This document shows positions 23,160 to 36,849 of a stretch of DNA of 64,000 bases, one piece after another. The notes under the pieces were generated by a model. It was not told the DNA's origin, ran no database searches, and saw only the letters and a list, made by a program, of their open reading frames with translations. A program made the translations under genes and the position numbers. The stretch comes from Valencia hispanica. Lineage: Eukaryota > Chordata > Actinopteri > Cyprinodontiformes > Valenciidae. The number at the start of each line of letters is the position of its first letter. The first letter of the stretch is position 1. The stretch lies in assembly GCA_963556495.2 (NCBI GenBank), contig OY747705.1, positions 24,213,501 through 24,277,500 on the forward strand, read 5' to 3'.

Positions 23160-26100
23160 GAATGGTTGTTCATCTGCCTTGTCTGTACACCAGCTTCAGC
23201 TTAAACGAGCGCTGAACCACATGTTTTTGACATGAATTTATGTCCCTGGTTGTTGCCCCTCCATGAGTGTGTATGTGTGTGTGTTTGTGAGAGAACAAGT
23301 GTGTGGGATTTAACCAAAGCCAGGTCGGCACAACACTGCAGCCTGTTCAAAGGCCTGTTTGTATTATTACAGCTTGTCCAGCTGCTCGGGACAGACAAAC
23401 AAGACTTGGAGCTCCGAGCTACAAAACACAGGCCTCCCACCCCATTGCAGAAACCCCTGTGGTCCAGCCCATCCCTGCACGATGTGGCTCCAAAATGGAC
23501 AAACAGACGCCTACAAATAGACAAACTGCCACGCATTAGAGGAAGTTTGGTCAGAAGGAGATGAGGTATGAATGCAAACTCAAGACAACAACAAAAATTG
23601 GGTCTTTTTTAGAGAATTTCATCTAAATTATTCTTTCATGTTTGACTCAATTAAAAGCAGTTTGTCATATTTACTTATTTAAAATAGACATAAAATTCTT
23701 GGGTCAACATTTGCACAGAGAGGGCCAGTATTCCCTTGCTTCACTCCCCATGAACTGTAGGAAAATGCCTATAGGTTTCTGAAGCAGTGTAATGAGTAAT
23801 GTTACCTCCTGTCAAAATATTGTGTCTCCATTCCACATTTGCTTTTTAAATCTCACATACTTCTCTGAGCAATCACCCTCAAAACAAAATATTGCCTTAT
23901 ATACACAGTGATTGACTTAGAGGGGAGATGAAAATTAATGCCTGTGTTTTTAGTGCGCACTTTTGCAGACGATATTTCTTCCCTCCTGTGTACTCAGTGT
24001 GCACTCGGCTGCCCTCTGAACGGCTCTCTTCTCTGGAGATCTCCCCAAATGGATCTGATGTTGGTGATTAAGATCAGAGTAAGCCAACACTCTCGCTCCC
24101 TCGCAGCTCCTGCTCCCTCTCCTCCTTTCCTGTTGGCCTCATCCCCATGCCTCTACTTCCTCCCCCTTCCTATCCTGCACCCACTGTCCTCAAGACTCCA
24201 CATCCATCCGTCTTACTCCTCTTTTCCTCATCTGTCCTGCTCTCCTCCTCCTTCCTCCAGCTCTCTCCTTTAGCTCCTGCTCCCTCTTTGACTCAGGGTC
24301 CCTGTGTGCCTGTATGTAACATCAGTAAAGCTGTCAGGCAGCCAGGCCAAGGTAAACAGCCCAGCACCGGGTTCAGGGGTGATGGGGGCCGAGATGTTTT
24401 TCCTCAGGAACCCAGGGACCCCTGGAGGTTTCTGACTGGGGCCAGGGAGGGGCCAAGGGGGAAGACAATCCCTTAAGTTGCCCTCTGAAGAACACACACA
24501 ACCCTGGATATTTCTCTCCCCTTCTGGATCTTCTGCTCATCATTTTCTCTTCCAGTTCTTGTGTCTTTTGCATCTGCGTACACGCAGCTCTTCAGCAGCT
24601 TCAAGTTATCCATCTTTCATTGGAGTTTCTCACACACTCCTGCTCTCACACTTACTCATCCAAATTGTTCCTGAGTTCACATAAAGGATGTGCTCACATG
24701 TATGATTAAATCTTTATTGGTTTTAAATACATGTTGGTTACAGTTCAATCCTAATTTTAACTGTAGGTTTACAAGAGATTTTGACATGATCTGCTTTAGT
24801 GTTGGTTTGTTTGATAGAATTTTGTTTTTTATTTTTGCCAGCAATCTGTTTTAATTTTTTTTAGGAACAAAAACTATTTATAGAGTATATTCGATCATTT
24901 GAATAAACCTGTTTTTAAAAATAACAGAACATTTTGAAATGAATTAAATTATATATGTAAAAAAATAACAGACAGAATCAATTCTGTCAGTTTAGATGAA
25001 TACCTTAAAAAGTAGTTCAGGATGAAATGAACTATGATGAAAGAATCTGACATTTTCATCAGTGAAGAAAAATTAGATAAAAATATTGGAAGGAGGGAAT
25101 ATCCAATCAGATTAAATTCTAGTTAGTTATTGTGTGAATGAGTTTGAACTCTTCTTTATAAGACTTCCTTTTCCCACTGACCACAAGACTGAAGCTTACA
25201 TATAGTAGACCTAATTTCAACATGAGTCAGTTTTAAGTCCATATGTTGCTCTCGTTTAGCTGTACAGCATGTTAATACCAAGTAAAACTGTCTGATCTAA
25301 AAGTGGTCGGAGCTTGGAGTTAGAACAAAATGTCAGTCGGACCACTAAAAAGTCTGCTAAACATAAAAAAAATGCTATAAAGCATAAACCAAAACTTATT
25401 TTCAGTCATTATTATGGTAATGATAATTATACAGTATCAATGCATGGAAAAACACCTCTTACATTTATCTGGTAGTTTAAACTTAAGACAATAACGGTAA
25501 ATATTTGTTCTTTACTGGCACATGAAAACAGTATTTGTCAAAAACGTCATTGAACTTTTGATCTGTAGAACACTGCAATGACAACAAAACACTTTCTGGA
25601 TATCTCCCGGACAAAGGATCAGTTGTTCAAGTTGACTTTTAATTTCTGACCAGATCACCAACACTGCCATACATTGGCAGCACATCTGTAACTGAGTTGA
25701 CGGAGAGACAGCCCTGACAGAATATCTCTGAGGTGAATCAACAAACTACTCGTGTTTATTTTAAGATTTAAAAACTCATTAATACTATCGGGATGACTGC
25801 AATAGGACTGATTCAAATAAACTGTGATGACCAATATATTATTTATGCTACATGAAGTATGCTGATGTTTAGCTAATAAAGATGTTGTGTGACTCTTTTA
25901 TTACACTCTTTTTTTATGCAGTTTAGTCCCTGCAAAAACTGTTATATGTTTGAACACCTGATAAAAATCTGAACAACATCTTTTAAATGTTAAAACGCTT
26001 TAATTTTTAAACCAAGTACATATCAATTTTACATCAGCAATTATGAGCCAGTTAGGGCATTTTTTAATGCACTTTCATTTAAAAAAAATGCTCAATGTGT

Positions 26101-26190
26101 TTTTGTGATGTCACATGTTTCTGGGGAGACTACCCCTATAATCTGGAGGATAGACACTCAAGGACCAATGTGAAAAAAATCTGGATATGG
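23160..26190. other. Gene-free stretch
   Basis: 24080-24300 is a pyrimidine-rich run (many CTCC/CCTC), and 24340-24480 is GC-rich with GGGGCC-like motifs. Neither contains a supportable exon. 24700-26100 is AT-rich and featureless. Confidence 0.45.
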
Positions 26191-28536
<2,346 letters not shown>

Positions 28537-28539
28537 CTT

Positions 28540-29120
28540 TCACTCTCTCCGAGTTTCCTTCATAATGTAATTTAAGTATTCTTCCTCCTCAGGTTCCGCT
28601 TCTCATCTGTTGTTCTTCCTCTTCCTGTTTCCTACCAGCCCTCAGTCTTCCTGTTGCTGCTCCACATCAATCCCAAACTGCCACAATGGTCTGTGACAGG
28701 GTACTGACAGGGCTGTGACAAGCGTGCCACCCGGACAGTCTGTCCGAGCCAGCCAGTCAGCCAGCCATGAGCAAAGACAAACACTTCACTTCACTTCCCT
28801 CCTCCTCCCTAAACTTTTATGGCGCCTGGTTGTGTGGGCCAGCCTCCTACCTTTGAAACCTCTTTCTGTGAGACACAGCAGCTAACTGCTTAGACTTACC
28901 TTTTCGACAGGGGCAGATTGACACCGACATACAGAAGAAAGCATTGTGCATTCACAGAACAGGAGTATGAGCCTTGTGATGTATCCCTCATTTGGTCTGT
29001 GTTTAAAAGATATTTTAATTGTAAGTTTTGGGAAAAGGCCACTCAGCCAAGAAGATGCCATTACTGTTAAACCAAGTTACAGTAAAAAGTCAGATTACAT
29101 GTTGCAGATGCACGCAGAGG
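28540..29120. other. Gene-free stretch
   Basis: A GC-richer patch at 28590-28860 is without recognised content. Confidence 0.4.
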
Positions 29121-29159
29121 AAAATACCTTTTTTTTATCTAAATCTTTTGGAGTCTGAC

Positions 29160-29490
29160 AAAACCAAAACTAAACAGTTTAGCCATAATGGCCATTGTTA
29201 CATTTGAACAAAAAAGGGGAAGCTTGCAAACCTGAAAACACACTCCCAACTTTGAAGTACGGGGTTGAGAGCACTGTGTAATGTGGCTGCAGGAGGGACT
29301 GGCGCATTTCACAAAATAGATGTCAAAGTGATGAAAGAACATTTTGTAGATGTTGAAGCAACATCTCAAATCATCAGCCAGGAGATTAAAACTTGGGCAC
29401 CAATATGTCTCATACCAAATTCTACCAATTATTAGGGAAATTTTTGTGAACTTCTAAATTCAAAGAAGGGGGTGAAAACTATTTTTCAAA
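29160..29490 (+). pseudogene. Tc1-like transposon relic, internally deleted
   Basis: TAGCCATAATGGCCATTGTT (29180), GTACGGGGTTGAGAGCACTG (29258), GCTGCAGGAGGGACTGGCGC (29286) and CATCAGCCAGGAGATTAAAA (29373) are the ordered remains of a Tc1 transposase catalytic region. A deletion then joins to 3'-end sequence (TACCAATTATTAGGGAAATT). No intact frame. Confidence 0.6.
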
Positions 29491-29569
29491 AATTCTCATA
29501 CATTATTCGGCGTTTTAGAAAAAGAGACATAATTTTGGTAACACTAGAACAGAAAGGTTTTGTCCGAAT

Positions 29570-31820
29570 CACCTTATTGATACACAGTGAAGAAGAAAGA
29601 TGGGTCTCATTTATACAGTGCATTTTATTATCTGGTTTCAAATGTCTGTATGTCCATATGTTATATATGGGAATTTTACTTTGAAAGGAAGTCACAAGAA
29701 ATTTCAAGGGTTTGATAAAGTAATTTGAAAACTCTAAAATCATAGCAACAGAAGAGCTTTTCAATGGAATGCTCATTTTCTTTAAAATATCAATTGCATA
29801 AAAAGTTGAAAGCCCAAAACAGTAGGTCTTTGTTGATTATGTCCTTTTATTTCCCCCTGTATAAACTGTTCAGCCCAAAATAAAGCTAAACAATATGTCC
29901 TCCTGAAATTGAATATAGCCTTAAAAAAATGAAAATGCTCCAGTAAATAAGCTAATGGATAGAATAGATAACTGATTTCTGATAGCTGAGTAAAATCTTA
30001 AGCATTGCAAGATTTCTTTGTATCTACACTTTCTACACTACCAAAAGTCGTATTGCTCTGTCCCTATGCAGAGTGTAATGATGTGCAGATTTTGAAATTA
30101 GTTGTGTTTATCAGTCTGGCAAACTTTGCATACGCAAACATGCACACACACACACACACACACACACGTCCACAGTCCTCTACTCTTGATCTACTTAGAT
30201 CGGCAACATCTAACCGCCACTTAACCTCACTTTCTCTACTTACCCATCTGCTCGCCCCTTCAGCTTCCAATCCATCATCCAGTCGCGCCTCTCGCCCTGC
30301 AAAATGACTCTACTAGTCATGAACATCATTAACCTCCCCCCATCCAAATGTGTGCATGCGCACACACACCTATTCGCACACACATGTGATCAGATGTCCC
30401 TTTACCTCTACTTAGAGTGCAATCTCAAGCTACTCAACCTCTGCATCAGCCTCTCGCTGTGCAGGCTGTTGTTTCTCCACTCTTCTTTATGTGTGACATT
30501 TCTCCTCCGAGAAAGGGGCCCTCAGAGTGGCCTTATCATCTTTTGGCCTTTTCATTTGGCCTGCCTTTGAACCTGGGCTTTCTGTGAACTCTCCTGCAAT
30601 CACACACCCACACACACACCTACACACACACACACACACGCTTTCACACATAGATGCATTCAATATGTAATAATACACCCCTTTTGCAATACAGCAGTGC
30701 TAATTGAATTTCTACTCACCAGACAGAAAGTAAGGAGAACACGCACATTTCATAGGTTGAATGCAATGCCTTTTCAAGATTATTTTCTTATTGTGAGTAT
30801 GTGAACAGTATTTAAAAGTGCAAGGAAACATATTGAATGTGTTCTCGGATTCATTTTGAAACTGATGGATCGTGTTTTGATTTGATTCAACACAGTTTGT
30901 AAAGGGAACATTATATTGCCCCTTTGAGAACAGCCTTACAATGTTTTGTCTCTGTCTGTATACACACGTTTACAGTTTCCCATCAAAAGCTAAGAATGTC
31001 AAAATTAAAAAGAGGTTCTTTACAAATCTCAAAATCCACAGCTTTTAGTATTTAAATGGCTGTTTTGTTTGTATTTTCTTGGTCCGTGAATATAAAAATT
31101 ATTCCCAAAAAATGTTATATTTTCAACAGACAGAAAATAATATATAAATACATAAAATATAAATGTACACATTTTAGGAGAAATGCATCCATGATTTGTC
31201 TTTATCTCTTTCTCGGTTCCCCGGTTAACCCTAAGATGTAATATCTGCCCTCTCCAGTGAAGTGGCTGCTCACAGGGTATGTTGCTGTTTATTTTGTTGT
31301 TGCTGCTGTGCACTTTCACATGCTGAAGAATCATATGAACCTTTATTGTGTGTGATTGCACTGGTGCTTCAAGTCAGTAGCTCCCACAAAACGGGTATTC
31401 ATTCATCAGTGAAACTACTCAGTTTCTTCCCCAGTAAAATAAAATCTAGCTTTATCAAAGTTATTTAAAAGTGATTATAAAAGTTCACAACACAGTATTT
31501 ATTCTTTGAAAAAATATGATCGTTTCAAATCACTAATTATATAGCAATTATTCTTTTTTCAGCACCTTCAAGTAGTTTTTTATATGGGTTATATGGTTCT
31601 ATACGTAGGATGCCTTTGAGTCGCATAAGTGATTTATAAGTGATGGCAGGAAGAAGACAAATATAATAACACAATAATAACAAAAAGCCAGTAGTCTATT
31701 TGCTGGTACAGTTAATGGGGAGTTCGCTCCACTATGGTTTGTGTGAACATAAGCACTGTAAGAAAGTCTGATGGTACACTTCAATTGCTTTGGTGTACAT
31801 TCTCAGTCATACAGGACATT
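29570..31820. other. Gene-free stretch with short AC repeats
   Basis: Impure AC runs at 30141-30168 and 30601-30640. Nothing else recognised. Confidence 0.45.
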
Positions 31821-31821
31821 A

Positions 31822-32116
31822 TATTCTTGAGAGTTTAAATGAAGGCAACTGGACTTTTCTTGTTGTCTTGAAAACATTTTGTCTCTCATGCAAGAGGCTT
31901 TTCAGTTATGAAAAATGGATTGGGAATTTCAGATTTATAATAAAACCCCCAAAAAAGCCAATATCAGGTCACTTCTGGTGATATTTAGGCCTTAACCTTA
32001 GCCTTATAAATCTGATACTCCCAATCCATTTTTCAGAACCATCCATTGATGAGAGACGAAACGTTTTCAAGACAACAAGAAAAGTCCAGTTGCCTTCATT
32101 TAAACTCTCAAGAATA
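31822..32116. repeat. Large inverted repeat (MITE-like hairpin)
   Basis: A left arm at 31822-31940 (starting TATTCTTGAGAGTTTAAATG) is mirrored by 32004-32116 (ending TAAACTCTCAAGAATA), with a spacer of about 63 bp. The arms differ by scattered mismatches and small gaps. The block around 32055-32075 (GAGACGAAACGTTTTCAAGA) is of a type common in fish repeats. It could fold into a long stem. Confidence 0.8.
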
Positions 32117-32119
32117 CAC

Positions 32120-34300
32120 CTCCTTTGGCTAAAAGCACAAAGGTGTTTTATTAATCGCTCTGCAGCCATATCTCATTACACTGAGAGTCCTCGAACTGAT
32201 AAACTCCACATAGACCTAAAGTTTGCACCTTTCTGTTAACGTTTATTTTATATCATCTTCTTTTGTCCTTTTTGTTGTTATTGTTCTTTTTTTAACACAG
32301 TCAGTTTTGTGAGTTCCCTGACTCCAACAATCCTCCTTGTTACTTTATAAGTATTGTGACCTATCCACCATGTTACTTGAACCGGATTTGGTCTGTCATG
32401 ATACTTCGTCAATAAAGTAAATTATGCAACACTATTCCCTTTTTGGAGAGCAGATCTTACCTGACACTGTGAGAAAACCAGACCCACCATGTTGTTTACC
32501 TAAGCTCCAGGATGAGACTAAGATAAAATAAAAATAAAGCTGATTTTATCCTTTGTTTTCTAAAGAATATGGACTACTTTCAATTACCTCTTGTTCAAAA
32601 TTTAAAATAACAGGTCAAACCTGGTCTGAGGTCTATGCATATTACACATTCTTCAACACACACTTTGGATTTATGGAACCTTTTTGTGAAAACCACATAA
32701 AATATGAAATTCTTACTTTTCTGAAGAAGAGGAATTATAATATATTCTCATCTTACCAAAATCTTGCTAACCCACGAATCCTCATTGCCTCCATGCAATG
32801 TGTTTTTATTAATCACTCGGGAACCATATCCCATGATACTAAAAGTCCTGCAAAATACAACACAATGACCTGAGATTTACATCATGGACTTTCAGAAATC
32901 ATTGAAAGCAGTACATGAAAACCTGACTACCTGTTATTGTTTTGTTATTGTCTGAACTTTTTTGTTGTCCTTCACACCACCAATGTTTAATGTTTATTAA
33001 GAGCTCTTCATTGTCTTCTAGCTGTATTTTACATTTTACTTTGTGTACATCAAAGAATTATCTTTTTTTAAATCAAATTATCACTATAGAATCCCTGAGT
33101 GTTTTTTCTCTTGGTATTCTTCATGTGCAAAGCCAATCCTTATTCTTTCTTCTGCTTTCTTCTTCTCCCATTGAGGTTGGTGGCTGGGGAGGAGCTGATG
33201 TGTCTGAGGACAAGAAAGTTTAGGTGTTTGGAGGAACCTGGAGCGGATTGGAAGGGGAGAGTTGTACTGAAAGTGGTTCTTCATGGAGAGCTCAGCAAGG
33301 AGAGATGGTAAAGATAGGAATGGACAGCATGGACACAATGTCTAATGGCAGTTCCAGCTGAGAAAACAAAAAAATACCCACAGACCACTAAAACATGAGG
33401 GGGGGAACACATGTGGATCTGGCAAGAGGTCAGATTCCAAAGCATATCTAATTCAATTTTACAATCTGTAAGAAAACACGCTTCTGCTCTCCCAGTTTTG
33501 AACGCATTGTAAAATATGTCAGTTTTTACACGTAATTATGGAAATAGTTTTTCTGCATTGCAGGATGTGATGAAACTATTTGTTTTTGTTTTGAAATTAC
33601 AATAATTTACACTAAATACAAGAACATAGTAGCCAAGTTTGAGTGCAAGAATTTAGTATGTTACAGTTTATAGGTTAACCACCAAATGTTAATATGTAGC
33701 CATAAATGTTAGTTTGGTGGTATATGTACTTGAACTGCGTATCTCTCTGTAAAAAAGGGCCACAAGAGGCTGCAGACTTTACAAAGCTGCATATGCTGTC
33801 TTGCTGGTGGTCCAGTCCGGCCTGGTAAAGACATTTCTGCTGCATTCTGGGAGAACGGGGAGTCCTATAGACAGCGCTCACTTCTCTAAATAAACATTAG
33901 TCTTAAAAAGTTTGGCCCCGCGACCTCGGCGTGATCGCATTTCACCTCTGGATAGTAAACTTCAACTTTATCGCAAGGTTTCCCTCTTTTAGAAAACACA
34001 CTTTCACGCCAAAGACGATTGGATGTCAACTTAAACAAAGTTTCATTTTCACCTATGTGAGGAGGCAGAGGAGGCTCCACGGCAGGAATGAAATTTTACT
34101 GTCTTTTCTTATCAACATCCCAGTGCTAACTATCAGACAAATTAAAATACTTTGAAATTTGATTTCATATTAAATGTATAAGACTATATTGTGTGTTATA
34201 ATTTGTCATGCTGAACAATATCCCGATTCAAGTAGCTAAGCAGTTTGTCAGATAAAACGAGCAGTCCAAATATTTATATAAGACACATTCAGTCAACAGC
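32120..34300. other. Gene-free stretch
   Basis: AT-rich. A short patch at 33740-33900 is GC-richer. No repeat ends or exon motifs are recognised. Confidence 0.45.
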
Positions 34301-34479
34301 CGCAATTATTGTTTCAACAGTAACGAAGTATTAGTTGGTAGCTACATCTTTCTGTAAGACGAAGTAAAAGAATACGCTCGCAAAGTGCATGCAACTGTTC
34401 AAATCCTAAATTAATAGCCCAAATGTAGGTCAGAATAAATCGGTTGAAGCCACCTTTAAACTCACAGGACCTGCTGGCA

Positions 34480-34800
34480 TCAAAGGACAAACAGAAGAAG
34501 CCTGCAAAAAGCGCCCGCATGATAGTGCTGTGAGAGCGACCTGCAGCAGCTGCGCGCCCCCATCAAAGCCGCGGAGGAAGGTGCCGCACTGCCGCACTCT
34601 TTAGCACCAATGGATGGAAGCGCACCACAGATAGTTTGATAACCAATAGGGAGGGAGGAGAGACGGGAGGAAAAGCTGTTAGAGAGGGGAAATTGTTATG
34701 CGGAACACCCAGCAGGTCCTGATTTAACCGGCTTAGTTTAATTAGATAATAGCACAGTGAGTGAATGTGTGATGTTCCGGGATGCATGGTTCTGCATCGT
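34480..34800 (-). promoter_or_regulatory. CpG-rich patch, possible promoter and first exon of an unknown minus-strand gene
   Basis: 34500-34610 is dense in CpG (AGCGACC, TGCGCGCC, GCCGCGG, two GCCGCA) in otherwise CpG-poor DNA. On the minus strand two ATTGG elements (inverted CCAAT) lie upstream of an ATG at 34520 whose frame starts MRALFAGFFCLSFDASRS, signal-peptide-like, followed by a strong donor CCT|GTGAGT near 34465. No downstream exon could be identified, so this is a weak hypothesis. Confidence 0.25.
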
Positions 34801-35224
34801 AGATACACATCAACCCACTTACGTCTACCTTAACTGGTGGATGGCTCTGATACAGCTCGGATGCTAGTCCCCCATGTTTCTGGTCTGTTAATTTGGTCCG
34901 ATTTTTTTTATTATAATTTAAATCTTCATTAAGATTTTATCACTAATATTCTTATGTATTTTGTGTGATCGGATAATTATTTATTTGTTTATTTATTTAT
35001 TTATTGTTTAACTGAAGAAAAAAATTACACAAAAGGAAAAAAATCCAACTGTTTCTCTGTTTGCTTCCCCTGGATATTCAGGGTGTTTTCTATGTCAATA
35101 GTGTCTTTTTTCCTTATCATGGCCAAATGTTTAAGTGATATGAAATAATAATTTGGCTCATTTTTGTGAGCAGATATTTATTCATTTTTCATTTATTCAT
35201 TTTTCTATAACCAACTCCAATCAA

Positions 35225-35465
35225 TACCGACTGTGGTTCGCTAAGCAACATAGTTGGCCTGTAATCGGAGGATTGTAGGTTCGATTCCAGCTTCCACGTG
35301 TCAATATATCCCTGGGCGAGGCACTGCACCCCGAGTTACCTACCGATCGGTATATGAATATTTGTGAGAGCAAATTGGCGAATGTGGCTCCAGTAGGCTA
35401 TAAAGCGCTTTGAGTGGTTAGTGACTAGAAACGCATTATGTAAATTAAGTCCGTTTACCATATTT
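35225..35465 (+). repeat. tRNA-related SINE
   Basis: Contains an A-box-like TGGTTCGCTAAG (35233) and a perfect B box GGTTCGATTCC (35278-35288) about 45 bp apart, then a fish SINE body with TGGGCGAGGCACTGCACCCC, TATAAAGCGCTTTGAGTGGT and GTCCGTTTACCAT. Not a functional tRNA gene: no acceptor stem was seen. Confidence 0.65.
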
Positions 35466-35469
35466 TTTT

Positions 35470-36690
35470 TCAGACTAGCATTGTCACTCCTTTATATGTT
35501 TTACAATTTTATCTTAAGCTTTGTTTATTTGTTCCTTTATTTATATACATTTAAGGAAGTTTAACATAATTAAGATGCACTTTGTATTACTGTTATTTGT
35601 CTTAAAATCCACTTAAGTGAAGGCAACATTGTAAATGCTAACTGATATGCAATGCAATTTACCCAACCTAGGCCAAACACGTACACTTTAACTATGAACT
35701 GCAAACAGCTTGCTTTGCAGAATTGTAAAATGTTTAATAGTTTTGGTAACATTTGCCAGTATATACATGAAATGTATCGTATTAAGAAGCGTGTAGTCTT
35801 ATCACCTGCTATTACTTTCCAGTGAACCTTTTAGACTGTCTTTGATACTCCTGTCCCAATAAAGTATGAATGCTTCATGTGCGTGTGCACCGGCCCCTGC
35901 TCCTTGTTTTCTGCAGCAGGTGTTCCTTCAGTGTCTACAAAGAGGAGCCAGAGAGCGAGGGGGAAGATGTTCCAGAGCTAATATTGTGCTTCCAGAGATG
36001 ATGGGGAGGTCACTGTCCTCACTTTATTTACACATTCTAAATTAATTAAGCGGAGGATTCCTCTGCGCGTTGCAAAAACACGGGGGCTGAACTGCAGGGA
36101 GACCGGGAGCTGCACTGATTTATAGCCGGGTTGCAGATGCAGTGTCGCGCCGCTCGCTTCTCCTCTAGGCCGGGATAGGTGGGGGGAGAGTGGGGTGGGA
36201 GGCCGAACAGACCGTGCCAACATTCCTCTGTGGTGGCTAGGAGCGAGGCCGCGTGAGCGCGCGCACACGTAAAAATACACAATTTTATGTTTACTCACTT
36301 TGTCAAATTGCTCCAAATGTTGGGAAAGCAGCTTAGTTTGCCATTGGTAGCCCTATACAAGTAGGCTGTGCGTTAGTGTGTTTGTTAGGCGCGTTTGACA
36401 CATTCAAATTAAAAAAGAATTATGAGCATTGTTGTTCAGTTTTTTTAACACTTCAAATGCTTTCATATTTTAACACTTAAAACTTACACTAAACATAGTT
36501 TAGTCCTCAGACTCTGTGCTGGGAAGTCATCCTGTCTTGAGGAGGCAGAAGTTTGATCTTTTTTATTTGATCTACTTTAGCTGATGCGGAAAAGGTCGAA
36601 ATGCTCAGTTTAGATGTATTCTCAGGGAAACTTCTAAAAGCTCAACTTTGGAAAGATATCCACAATTGCGGAGAATTCTTAAAATCTTAA
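35470..36690. other. Non-coding stretch with a CpG-rich patch
   Basis: 36050-36270 is CpG-rich (GTCGCGCCGCTCGC, GTGAGCGCGCGC). The overlapping minus-strand open frame shows no recognised motif. Confidence 0.4.
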
Positions 36691-36692
36691 AA

Positions 36693-36844
36693 CATTATTA
36701 TATTATATTATATTATATTATATTATATTATATTATATTATATTATATTATATTATATTATATTATATTATATTATATTATATTATATTATATTATATTA
36801 TATTATATTATATTATATTATATTATATTATATTATATTATATT
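36693..36844. repeat. (ATTAT)n microsatellite
   Basis: About 30 pure pentanucleotide units. Confidence 0.97.
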
Positions 36845-36849
36845 GATGC

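Noticed and set aside
23232..23564. 110-residue plus-strand frame
   Set aside because: No family resemblance; overlaps a similar-length minus-strand frame and a GT run.
35225..35300. Functional tRNA gene
   Set aside because: Perfect B box, but no cloverleaf acceptor stem; the sequence continues as a SINE body.
35978..36316. 112-residue minus-strand frame over a CpG-rich patch
   Set aside because: No motif or known-family resemblance; open because the block is GC-rich.
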